Source: Diphasiastrum complanatum
Lineage: Eukaryota > Streptophyta > Lycopodiopsida > Lycopodiales > Lycopodiaceae
DNA: 64,000 nt
Reading direction: 5' to 3'
NCBI GenBank assembly: GCA_029204225.1
Contig: MU832205.1
Span: forward strand, 18,238-82,237
Shown here: positions 32,943 to 44,100 of the stretch, one piece after another
How positions within the stretch are numbered: position 1 is the first letter of the stretch
Layout: every line of letters begins with the position of its first letter
The notes under the pieces: generated by a model
Told to the model about the DNA's origin: nothing
Database searches by the model: none
Seen by the model: only the letters and a program-made list of their open reading frames with translations
Position numbers and translations under genes: made by a program

Positions 32943-34374
32943 TAGCCATAACAAAATGGCAGATACCGTATCTCTAATAGACAATTTCTTGATATACCAA
33001 AGGTAAGGACTTGCCTTCTTATCAAATTAGGAAAGTTTATTGATTGAGTTATTAAATCCACCACTAGATATTCTAGCTGAAAACTAAAATAGTATTTTCA
33101 TGGATTTTATTACGAAACTCCATGCGCTTCTCACAAAGCATCTTCGTAAGACTATCTACAAATTAGAAACCAAAGCGTCAAGTTGAAAGCGTAATTCAGC
33201 TTTTTATCATGGGTTTCTATTGAGTACTTAGATTTTCTTGTTCATTCAATCATTGTTTTATGTTCTTGAATACATATTCAATAAGCACAATATTGAATTT
33301 AAGAAGCATTCATTGTGTTTAGAAGTGAACTTGTGGAAAGAAATTTGTGAAGTAAACATTCAAAAAAGACATGATGAGATGGTAGAAATTGTATGCATGC
33401 TTGAGAGCGTGTTTCCAACTTCCATCATTGACATGCAAGTGCATCTGTTGGCTCACTTGGTTTGAGAAGTGGTTACTACTAGTGTCATGCACACATAATA
33501 TAACACGAATCCAATTTTCTTGTTTGTAGTGTTAAAAAATTGAGACACAGAATGATCTCAAATATAATGTTTTTCCTAGGTGGATATTTTTCTTGAAAGA
33601 TATATGAATATTTTGAAAACAATTGTGTATCAACAGGCAGCTCATATCCCTATTGCATAAAACTTGATAAACAAAAATGAATCAAGTGACAAGGAACAAC
33701 ATTATATAGAAAATTGGTTTGTTGCCTCGTTCACATAAATACCACATAACCATACAATGTAGGTTAGCAAATTTGTGCGTAATAAGCTATGGTATTGTCA
33801 TTAAAAGGTTCCAAATGAATTTCAAGGTATATTAAAAAAGTTGTAAATTATGAAGACTAAGAAGGCTACACCGACGCTGGTTGGTTGGTCCTCAAGAAGA
33901 CTATAGGTTACAATAATCAAAGTTTCATTCAATTGGCGGGACAACATAATGGCTGAGAGGGTAAAGAAAGGTAAGGAGAATTATTTGTGCCAAGCTTAAA
34001 AAAGCATGGCATGAGCTAAAATGAGCAATGAGGGCATGGAACAGCAATGATCATGGGATATTTCATCAAAATACGCTTGAAACAGGTAAATCTGAGGCTA
34101 AACTATACTTGACATTCAACAGCAAGACAGTGGTGCTAGTGTTGTATTAAAATGATCTTATCATCACAAAATCCAATGGGTGTAATAACTGATCTTAGGA
34201 AAGACTTCAGGATTTTGAATGACTGGTTTAGGCTTTTCACGTCATTGTTTCGGCATGTGACTAAATTATTTCAAAGAAAACTACACCCACAAAGTCTTAA
34301 AAAAATATGTCTGAACCCCATTCCACATGGTAGACAACTTGATAAGGAAGTGGATTACCTGAAAATGATCAACC
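32941..34374. other. AT-rich DNA with a faint copia relic
   Basis: No gene. A stretch at about 33660-33900 resembles 34375-34600 (shared ACCATACAAnGTAGG and GCTGGTTGG segments) and appears to be an older copy of the same reverse transcriptase end. Confidence 0.45.
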
Positions 34375-35176
34375 TTGTTCAGACGATTGGTTTGTAGCCT
34401 CATTCATTAACTACCACATGACCATACAACGTAGGAGTGGTTAGCAGATTTATGAGTAAGCCAAGGGAATGTGTCCATTCAAATGTTGCTAAACGAATGT
34501 TAAGATTTATTAAAGGGCACAATTTTATGGAATGGTTTGCGATGACCAAGGAAAGCTAAAGCTACAAGGCTCTACAGAGGCTGGTTGGACCGATGACCAA
34601 ATAGATCAAAGATCAACCATTGGATACATGTTTCGCCTGGGATCAGGTGCAGTAAGGAATGGTTTGTGATGACCAAGGCTTTAGCTAAAGCTACAAGGCT
34701 ATGCAGATGCTGGTTGGACTGATGTGACCAAAGATCAACCATTGGAATCAGGAGCAGTAAGTTGCACTGGCAAGCAGCAACAGCACTTATGCTATCATCT
34801 ACTGAAGCTAAATATCATGCCACAACCAGATTTGTGAGGTTATTTGGCTATGATGCATTACTGACCATCAAGTATTATGATAATCACAGCTGCATCCGAC
34901 ATATTATAAATCATGTCTTCTATGATAATACATTATGATAATCAAACCTGCACACAATTCACTAAAAATCATGTCTTCAATTGTAATACATCATAGTAAT
35001 CAAAGCTGCATCCGATTCACTAAAAATCATGTCTTCTCTGCAAGGATGACGAACATTAAGTGCGGCCAACACTCAATTAGAAAAAAAGTTCATAGTTGAG
35101 AAATTGTGAGAGAAAATTTTGAGAAATCCATAGCTATTTTGAATGTTTACAAACATGACGTACACATTAGGGAGGA
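34375..35176 (+). pseudogene. worn copia reverse transcriptase end and RNase H
   Basis: Broken frames read SRFMSKPRECVHSNVAKRML, then RFIKGHNFMEW, then AGWTDDQIDQRSTIGYMFRL, a duplicated W-FAMTKA segment, then LMLSSTEAKYHATTRFVRLF. The order is that of a copia RNase H. A purine tract (TTAGGGAGGA) ending at 35176 lies just before a TG, as expected before a 3' LTR. Confidence 0.65.
34876..35036 (+). repeat. three-copy tandem repeat inside RNase H
   Basis: A unit of 58-60 bp, beginning TATGATAATC and ending AATCATGTCTTC, occurs three times in a row with a few differences. It encodes the RNase H segment YDNHSCIR...NHVF three times. Confidence 0.75.
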
Positions 35177-35662
35177 TGTTCGAAGTTTAATGTTTAAATT
35201 ATGTTCTATGCTATGTCATTTATAAGCTCCATGGCAGTAAATTCATGGACAGTACACTCTGCTACTTTGTTAGGTGGTGCTGCAGCCCAAATCATATGCC
35301 TAGTGGGTTTGGCTGGGAAGCACACTTAGTTGTTGGTCATGAACCACTTACAAGTTACAGGTTAGTAAGTTGGCGGTGGATGCCTATTCAGGCACCCACC
35401 AACATGTCAGTGGGCGAGACCGACCTAGTCAAATTAAGGAGGTGGAGGTAGGGTATACATAATCACCCCACTCACACACACCAAGATAAAAATCTTTCAT
35501 GGTGGCATGTTAGGAGCAACATCATCACTGTGAGACATTCAGACTTCATAAGTTGTATTGTACTTCAAATTTGGTTCATTAAGAAAGTGTACGTATCAAT
35601 GAGTCTTTGTGAACTACTAGCATAAGATTATTAGTGCATGCACATACACAAATTTTCCTACA
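35177..35662 (+). repeat. probable copia LTR shared head-to-tail
   Basis: It starts TG right after the purine tract and ends CA right before a primer-site-like TGGCATCAGAGCC at 35663-35675. The LTR therefore has a 3' end of one internal region on its left and a 5' leader on its right. No second copy is available for confirmation. Confidence 0.5.
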
Positions 35663-35675
35663 TGGCATCAGAGCC
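35663..35675 (+). other. degenerate primer-binding site
   Basis: TGGCATCAGAGCC differs from the initiator-tRNA match by one base (T to C). Confidence 0.6.
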
Positions 35676-36492
35676 TGTGATTTTCTACAAGGTAATGTTA
35701 TAAGCTTGAGCTTTTTGGAAAACTTCCTTTTCTCTCTGGTGAAGGCACAGCTCGTCGTTTAGTAATCATATTTGCTTGCTTATTTTCCCATCTGAATATT
35801 AGTCAGTGTTCTTCATCACTGCCTATGAATGTCGGCAGTGATGGACAAAATGCGTTTTAAGGAATTCCATTGGTCCACGTTATTCCGGTCAACAGAGTTT
35901 TATTGATGGACCCATGCACTTTAGTTTATCCATAATCTACATTTTATTCAGCTGAAAACTTACATATATCATGACTGTCTCAAATTTTTCAAGAGATGCA
36001 TGAATGTGCCATTCATAATGAGAAGTTAGGGTGAATTAGATTAGGGTTTTAGGGAGAATAATAGCCAGAATGTCTGCTATGTTAGAGAAAACATGTTTCG
36101 GAGCTTCTCATTGGTCCACGTTTGCCCTAAAATGTATTTGAAGGGCAATTTGAAAAGCAGTTGACATGAGAGAATACGTGCTTTTAGAAATTTCTAGAAA
36201 GAGAAACTTCTAGAAAAGGAAGTTTTTAGAGACAAGGTATAAAATCACAAATGGCAAGAGAGAGAGAGAGAGAGAGAATGTCAGCATTGATGGAGAAAAC
36301 GAGTTTCTTGCCTTTTGATTGGGCCACGTTTGCCCTAAAGTTTATTTGAAGGGCATTTGAAATGCTTGAAAATGACGTGACTTTAGAAATTTCTAGAGAG
36401 AGAGCATGTGACTTTAGAAATTCATAGAAAGGGAAGTTTCTAGAAAGAGAGAAAGGTATAGAAGGGCAAGAGAGAGAGAAGGAGAGGAGTGC

Positions 36493-36545
<53 letters not shown>

Positions 36546-36680
36546 TTTTAATCTTTTAGGGTTTTTTTTAGGTTTTATAGGAAAAATAGCAATAATGTGA
36601 GTTGAGAGAGAGAGAGAGAGAGCAGGTTTTTCAATTTTTAGGATTTTTTTTAGGGTTTTTTAGTGTTGGGCTGTTCAATA
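35676..36680. repeat. diverged direct repeats and GA microsatellites
   Basis: Three diverged copies of a segment starting near AATGTC(A/G)GC and including CATTGGTCCACGTTTGCCC lie near 35826, 36068 and 36278. The last two are followed by similar TTTGAAGGGCA and TTTAGAAATTTCTAGA motifs. GA tracts lie at 36257-36277, 36497-36540 and 36604-36622. Not coding. Confidence 0.7.
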
Positions 36681-38855
36681 AACTTCATCGTCTATCTTGA
36701 CGGGCACAATTTGTGGTTCAATAATTTTCCTCTTTGATTGCCTTCGTGTGTGCCTCCTCTTTGGGCCATGGCATTCTGCACATAACCTCTGGTTTATAGT
36801 TGGTCTTCAAGGAGTCCGTATCTTCTTTATGGTTCTTCAATAAAAATAAGTTTGCACCTTTTCAACTTCACCTCAGGGCTTGTTGATCCTCGGCGGAGAT
36901 ATCATCAGACAAGAGATCCCATCTAAGGCCATCTTCTTATTCTCTTTCAAGTTCCTCTTCACACATTTAGGGTTACCTATTCAACGGAACCTATTTATCT
37001 GTGCTCAACATCATCCTCCGGGAAGATGTTTTGGTGCAGCATTAGTGACTCATCCTCATGTATCTGGCTGACACTCTAAGTGGCTCATATGAATTTGCAG
37101 ATCCTCCTTCCGAACATCACTCAAAATCTTGATTCACATCACAAGTTTCCGTGATCATTGTAACATCAATAACATCCACAGTTGCCAGGGCCTCAATCCA
37201 GTTGACAATATTGGTGTTTTAGTCCTGGTCAACTGTAAGGCCTCTTAATTTTCTCTCGATAATCGAAGACAATCTTCTTCTTTGCTACCCTATCAATGGT
37301 TGTGTCTAATGGTGGAAGATCAATCATCTTCCAGCTTTTTGGCCAATGGATTTCCAATTCTATGTTACTGGGTTGACCTTGTAATTTTCAAACATAATTC
37401 GTTGCTACTTTAGCAGTCCACAACAAAATACCTAGGAGCTTAGTATGAGGTAGGTGCATTCAGCAACTCCAGTACCACAAATATAATTGGAAAACTGTCA
37501 ATGACCTTGACATGCAGATTCTTGGCCAAGTCCAGTACCAGTGTCCTATATGGTTCCAAGGGGCATTCTTCCCTCGCTACTTAGCAGCCGCCAGTGCTTC
37601 ACTGTTGTTGCATTAAACTTCGCAATTGGCAAAAAAGGGCTCATCAATAGCATTATTGGGAACAGTTTACGGTGCATCATCTCTTTTTGAGGGCAGGGCA
37701 TTGAATGGTGCATGAGTGTAGGGCTGCCATTTGCCAAAGTCTCTTAACCCAAACAAGCATTCTGCCTTGCAGTCTGTTCCTCCTACATCTACTTTCTCAT
37801 TGTTTGGAAATCGGCCTTCTTGATGCCAGGTTAGGGGTACTCACCAGGCTCAGTGGACTGTGCTCGGAGTTAATATCAAGAAGCAAACAAGAATAATCAC
37901 TTACAAGCTCCTCTGTGTACACTCCTGCTGGTATACGGGACCATGGGGGGTTCAGTGGATGGTTTGTGCAAGCAGCATTCCATTGTGGGGTTCTGGGTTT
38001 TGATCACCAAATAGTGCAGCCAGGCGAGGCTCACTACATAAGGGCATAGGTCGATTTCATGCAGCCATTCAGCTATCAGGTGAACTTCACAGTAGCCAAA
38101 GCATCAAAAGCAGGCCTCTTTTGCGACATGCTTGGATCTGATGGGCATACGACAAGTATAGTTCTCCTTTAGATACATCCACAACATACTGGGCTAATGG
38201 TTTGTCCTTAAATGGCTGGTAGATATGCAGATTGGCATAGGCACTTTTACTTTTAAAATACGAGGTTCCAGCATGGTCATCTCAACCATGGAGATAGGTG
38301 CACTAATCCGTGGCACTTGGGTCAGATGACCATGTTAAGCTGGCTTGCTAGTGTAGGTAAGCCCAGGCTCTGAGATGGTGATTAAGTGACTTACAAGCAA
38401 TGTACAGCAGTCAATTTGCAACTGAGTATAGTAGTAGGGGTGCGCTTGCTACTGGTTTTGAGATGTGTGCATGCACGCAGCTGTGCAGTCAATAGGATTT
38501 AAATAAATAACAAAGAGGTGATACTTAAACTCATAGAATTATTGATTGCTCAACCTCAAAAGAGAAGGCCTTTGATTCAGTAAAATGTTGTGAAGACTAT
38601 GATACAAGAACCTTGGATGCTGATTCCAAGCGACATGATTGAGCTGGAGGCAGCTGACAATGCTTGTACTTTATCTACGTTCTTTTTGACAGGATCAGCA
38701 AGCTTAAATATTTCAAACTGCTTGTACCCTGTTGATGCAAGAGGATCTCCAAAGATAGAGTTCTCGTTGCTTGAGCATGAAACCGAGCTTATAGAGCTTC
38801 CAAGCTAAGGGCAACCTGACAGAACACTAGCTAGCGATCCCTCACAAAGAAAACA
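36681..38855. other. intergenic DNA, possible minus-strand coding relic
   Basis: Minus-strand frames between 37750 and 37100 show protein-like runs broken by stops (LAKNLHVKVIDSFPIIF, NIVNWIEALATVDVIDVTMI). I cannot assign a family. The last few hundred bases before 38856 would be the 3' flank of the SNF2 gene. Confidence 0.4.
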
Positions 38856-41132
38856 TCATTTCTCAGAAAACAAAGAGCAATGTTTGATTTTCTGAAACGA
38901 TTTTGAGACCTTTTTATTTTCAAGAAGTTTCTCCAACATCTTGTCATGGCATGCGTCATACAGCAGGCTGTCATCATCCTGTGAATTCTCAAGGCTTTCA
39001 GGAACATCTTTGTTAATTGTCTCCCAATTTTCCTCATTGAATGTTTGAGAAACAAATATAGATCTTGAAAGCCAATCTTTCCAAACAGTTTTTTTGTACT
39101 TATCCTCTTCCATAGTTCCTGAAGCGACAAGACGATATACATATACAGGTCTCTTTTGGCCCAAACGGAATGCTCTGCTAACTGCCTGTTTCATGACTGA
39201 TGGGTTCCAAACCATATGCAGAAAGACCACCCTAGATGCCCCTGTTAGTGTGATGCCTTCTCCACATGCTTTGATAGATGCAAATAATACTCGGGCACAG
39301 TCTGCTGGCTGGTTGATGCGGTCAATGATCATTTGACGCTCATCTAAAGAGAGCTTGCCGTCAAGCCTTAAAGTTTCTTTACCCTTCACCCAGCCAAAGC
39401 TTTCTTCCAATATCTGCTCTAGAAGTGTGAATGGGGAAAGAATCTCACTGAAGACGAGAACTTTTTCAGAAGTACATTGGCAAAGGCGTAGAAGTTCCAT
39501 GACAAACATTGTTTTTACTCCTGCTTCAGGATCCTTGCGTAGAAATTCGAACTCCGAGAGTTCCATATTTTGGATTTCTTCATATTTAAGGTATGCCAAA
39601 AGACAAGGGTGAATGCATATAGCAGAAACAGCCATCTCAAGTTCAAGACTACTTTTTGAATCCCACTTTTGCAGTGCTTTCTGCAGCAAATTCTCCTGAG
39701 ATGGAGTGGGCTTCAACATGACAGCAAAATCATGGAGTCCAGGAAGGCTTTGAAGGACCTCCCCTGCATAATAGTGAACAAATGGATCTGTCAGCTTTCT
39801 TAGAATTTGAAAGCCATCTTGCAATGATTTTTCTCTTTGACTTTGATCAAATTTACTTCCTATTGTTTTCATGAACAGACGCCGTGACTTGGCCTCCACA
39901 GTACTTACAGAATGTGACACTCCAGATTTCAATTTCTCATCCTCCAATGTGTAAATTTGAAACAGTCTAGAACTCCTCCTACAAACTTTCCTCGTCACAA
40001 AAGGTCTTTCTTTATAAGGTGTCTCCAATGGTGTGTCATCAATCTCAATCACTTCAATTGGCCTTCCATCTTTCGCTTCTTCACTATGTAAGAGATTTTT
40101 ACCTGCTCTTATGATCTCATCATGCAGAGTACTATTTTGAAAGAGTTTTGGACTCCGACGGCCATTTGATCGTCTCTTCAACCGGCTAGACACAGGTGCT
40201 GCATCAAGTATCATCTCATTTTCCTCTATAAACTCACCATGTTTAGCTCCTGTGAAGCCTGAGAAAAGCTCTACAAACTGTGGCCTCACTAGATATAAGG
40301 TATTAAAAAGCTCTTCAAAGTTGTTCTGAAACACAGTACCTGACAGCAAGATACGAAGCTTTGTCTGAACTTTCATTAATGCAGCTCTGATTTTGGTATC
40401 CTTGTTGCGAGGGAGATGACCTTCATCAAGGATCAGGAGATCAGGACTCTGCAACAGCATCTCAGAGATTTTCTTAGAGACTTTAGAAGCCCCATCTAAA
40501 GCACCATGTTCTATCAAAGATGAAAATAGGGAATAGCTAACCAAAAGCACACTTTCTTGTCTATGCCACTGTGCAAGTGTGATAATGCGGCCTAGCTCCT
40601 TGGCTGGAAGACGAGCACCATTATTAAGGGTAACTATGCCAGACTCATCTTCTTCAAGTGCCATGCGTTTTCTGTATTCCCTTTCTGTATTTAAAATATA
40701 TACCGGAATATCCACTTTCCACTTAAGGAACTCTCTTTGCCAAGGACGCAACATGATCTTTGGTGCCACTATTAAAGGCTTGCAACTGGAATTAATCCCT
40801 AGGAAACTCTGTAAGAAACTTATGATGAGAAGAGATTTCCCAGTCCCTGGAGCATGTGACAGAATGCAGCCACCAGTTTCATTTTGCATTGAAAAGTTCT
40901 TGCCATCTGGCTCGTCTCCAACAATATTTTTCCAAAGAAAATTGAATCCTTCCTCCTGATGCTTGTGCATCTGTACTTTCAGATGCGGTAGAATCCTTGA
41001 CAGTGATTTTGTGCTGCGATTTTGTTCTGCTTCTGCCAATTTACCAAAAAGCGAATCAGAGAGTTCTTCGTCGTCTTCATTATCACAGTTGCAAACCACC
41101 TTGCGATGTCTCATGTCAGAAGTTCCTACATC
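38856..41132 (-). CDS. CLSY: CLSY exon 5, SNF2 helicase core
   Basis: A single 758-codon exon ending TAA-side at 38856. Within it: Walker A APGTGKS (residues 94-100), DEGH box (236-239), LLSGT (262-266), and in the helicase C lobe LDGKLSLDERQ, FASIKACGEGITLTGASRVV and the arginine-finger motif AVSRAFRLGQKRPVYVY (about 650-666). All motifs needed for ATP hydrolysis are present. Residues about 305-425 form an insertion in the first lobe with an internal repeat (RRSPKLFQ...TLHDE and RRSSRLFQ...TLEDE) and an acidic-flanked VIEIDD. DEGH rather than DEAH is what I would expect for CLASSY proteins. Confidence 0.95.
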   Translation of the reverse strand, partial: DVGTSDMRHRKVVCNCDNEDDEELSDSLFGKLAEAEQNRSTKSLSRILPHLKVQMHKHQEEGFNFLWKNIVGDEPDGKNFSMQNETGGCILSHAPGTGKSLLIISFLQSFLGINSSCKPLIVAPKIMLRPWQREFLKWKVDIPVYILNTEREYRKRMALEEDESGIVTLNNGARLPAKELGRIITLAQWHRQESVLLVSYSLFSSLIEHGALDGASKVSKKISEMLLQSPDLLILDEGHLPRNKDTKIRAALMKVQTKLRILLSGTVFQNNFEELFNTLYLVRPQFVELFSGFTGAKHGEFIEENEMILDAAPVSSRLKRRSNGRRSPKLFQNSTLHDEIIRAGKNLLHSEEAKDGRPIEVIEIDDTPLETPYKERPFVTRKVCRRSSRLFQIYTLEDEKLKSGVSHSVSTVEAKSRRLFMKTIGSKFDQSQREKSLQDGFQILRKLTDPFVHYYAGEVLQSLPGLHDFAVMLKPTPSQENLLQKALQKWDSKSSLELEMAVSAICIHPCLLAYLKYEEIQNMELSEFEFLRKDPEAGVKTMFVMELLRLCQCTSEKVLVFSEILSPFTLLEQILEESFGWVKGKETLRLDGKLSLDERQMIIDRINQPADCARVLFASIKACGEGITLTGASRVVFLHMVWNPSVMKQAVSRAFRLGQKRPVYVYRLVASGTMEEDKYKKTVWKDWLSRSIFVSQTFNEENWETINKDVPESLENSQDDDSLLYDACHDKMLEKLLENKKVSKSFQKIKHCSLFSEK

Positions 41133-44100
41133 CTGCCATGCCAAATTTACCCACTAACACGTCAAATATTATTCAGAGTGTGTTTACCCTGGAAATGCAA
41201 GAGATCTAGTTGTACAAATACAGGATGTCTAAATAAGAAAAGAAACATTTTCAAGTGAAACAGTTTAAACACTGCTTGCTTACCAATGTTGGTATCATAT
41301 TCTCAATTTCCATTCCAATTAAACCGCAGGATTCACAAATTAAACCTTCTTCCTCATTGAACATAAATGAATGTCCATTTTTACAACCAGCAGGGTTTTC
41401 CGTTGAACAGAAAGTAGGTTCCTGATCCACCATCTGTAGGCATGCGTGATTGCTTAAACCAATATGTAAACAGTTGGCTCTAGCACGTTCTTCAATATTC
41501 CCAGCAGTAAAATGCAATAGAATAAATGTACAGAACATGCTACTAATGTCTACATGATGCTTGAAGTCTAACAGCAAAGTTTCCTAGGTAAGTCATAATA
41601 TATAGCATCAAATCTTAGTTGCCCGTTCCGGAACGGAACGCGTTCCAGAACGCGTTCCGTTCCGGAACGATGCCCTCAAAAAAAATAAAAAAATACGTTT
41701 TTTTAACAAAGGATATAATTCATATAAATACAGCTAATTACCTGAAAAACATAAATATCGTTCCAACCAGGAACGTTCCGGAACGTACGGAATGTTCCGA
41801 ACGGAATGTTCCGACCCATTTTGGTCGGAACGGGCTTCTAAGCATCAAATACTAAGACCAAACCCATAATTGTGTCTTTCTGTTTCCATGAAACATTTCA
41901 CCAATTAGTGAGTTCTTAGACTTTTCATCTCACGATGCTACAGAAAATTTCACAGGTTCTCCAGGTTGTTGAAACTGACCTGTTTGATTATCAGGGCCTT
42001 ACAAAAAACACAACTTCATCCAAGACCTTAAGAAATTTTTTTACTAATCTTAGAGACTCCAAGCCAACTTGGTGAAAAGTCCTAGACCAAATTAAGCCTG
42101 CTTTTGCCATCCAATGTGATTTAGAGATGTCATTTTCTTTGTGTGCCTGTTCTATGTATGCAATAAGTTAAGTCTCATCCAGCAAAGAGATTCAAGCTTA
42201 ATGATCACAGATTCCTCCAAAAATCGGAAAATATCAAAGCATTTTTCCCCTAACAGCTTGAAGATCTCTCACATACCTTGGACATCATAGCTGTTGATTC
42301 ATTGTGCAATGCAATTTGCATTTCCTGCCATATCTCTCCAAATTCTTTATCTGCTTCTATTACAGTGTTTTGAGAATCCAGCAATCCATCCTCTAAAGAA
42401 TTGCTCCAAAGAAAATAAGCATCTCTTTGGTCCTTGTTTGGTGGCGGTTCAGACTTGCTTTCTTTCTTGCGCTGACGATCCTTTAACTGGAGTAAATCTC
42501 CTTTAAAAAGTGCATCATACCATTGTTCCAGTTCAGCATTTGTATTCTCTTCCGAAGTTGAACGTTTTTTCCGCACTTTCTTCCCTCCCAGAATTTCTGC
42601 TGAGCCACCTATTGCTTTATCTGATCTCACAGAATTTATTATCATTTTATCCTCATTTTTTACCTTATCATCTTCACTGCTGATTTTTCTTTTACTGAAC
42701 TTCTTCATCTCACTAGTCATTTCTATCTTTGGTTTCACGTCATGCGAAGATTTTGGTTTCACTTCATTGTCATTCTCTTCATGTAGAGGCGAAATGCAGA
42801 ACTCGTGCTTTGAACTTGTTCGATTATTTTCTTCTGTAGCAACATTTTTTTTCTGTGCATGTGTAACTTTCTTGATGGAATTATATTCAAGCTCATCAGG
42901 CAGAAGCTGGCGTTTAACATTCTGAGAGTGAGGTTTTGAAGGCTTAGAATCTTGGTTACGAGAACCTTTCCATTGACCGCTCAAAGATGCTCGGTTGGTC
43001 TTAATCCCACCTGCACTCACCTCCACCTGACTACTGCTTGTTTCCTTGTCAATGTGGACATCAGTCTCCAGAACGTTTTCCAAATAAGATGCAAATCCCA
43101 GCCCTGGACTTTGAAAAGCTTGCTTTGAATGTTGAGTAGATAGGTTATGGTCAATCAATCGACTGTAACCATTTCCAGTCAAAACCTCGTCTTCACTTAG
43201 CATTTTCTCTAATTCAGCAGCAAACAATTCGTTATCATCTTCAGACACAGCATAATGGCCTTCCAAAGACCAAGTATCAGAAGACCATCTCAGTTTAGGT
43301 GAGCTCACCTTGAGAGATGAAAGTTTTGCAAGAATGTCATCAAGGGATGATTCAAAAGGTTTCTGTAAAATACCAATTTTGTTAATTCCGATTGTTGTCT
43401 TGTAATCTGTTAGAAGTGTCCGATTATTATCACCAATCTGGTCCTTTGTGCGAGTGCTATAGAATTGGACCACAAATTTGCAAAAGCAATCAGGATTGTG
43501 TAACCTTTTGTATATGGAGATAACTTTTGCATCATACCATGCCTGCACAAGAAAGGAACGGTAATGACAATAGTAGCGTTTAGAATTCATGCGAGGCAGT
43601 TGTTACCAAACTTTCAGTTTTGTCGACACCAATTTCACATAAAACCTTCAGTGCCTCTGTACAACCATTGACATAACTATCCCAAAGTAATTAGTAAAAC
43701 CTTCAACTTGGAGCATAAACCGTCATCAACTAAACACCTGAAAGTAATATGCATTGCAAACAAAAAAATCACTCAAGCTTCTGACATAAATTCAGCACAC
43801 AAGAATATCTCAAGCAATATATGCAAGACACAATTTAGAAGAGATTTCAGCGTGCATGAGAGAACTAGCTACCGCAAAAGGCCTTATATTATCTCCAAAT
43901 CTTTTGGAAGCTTGAGGATGAACAGAAAACAAAGTGATATCCATTCCTGGTTGTAGATTGTGAAAACAATCCCAAGGAGTTGCTTTGCGACTTCGAAGTC
44001 TTAGCTGCCACGAGAACACTTCTTCATCTTCATCGCTGTCAAAATGGACATAATGGACATGATGCTTTTCCCCTCTAGATCTTAGAATCTCCACATCCCA

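Noticed and set aside
32736-33064. Frames made of alternating Ile and Tyr residues
   Set aside because: Translation artefact of the AT microsatellite.
40579-41258. Plus-strand frames opposite the CLSY helicase exon
   Set aside because: Shadows of the minus-strand gene.
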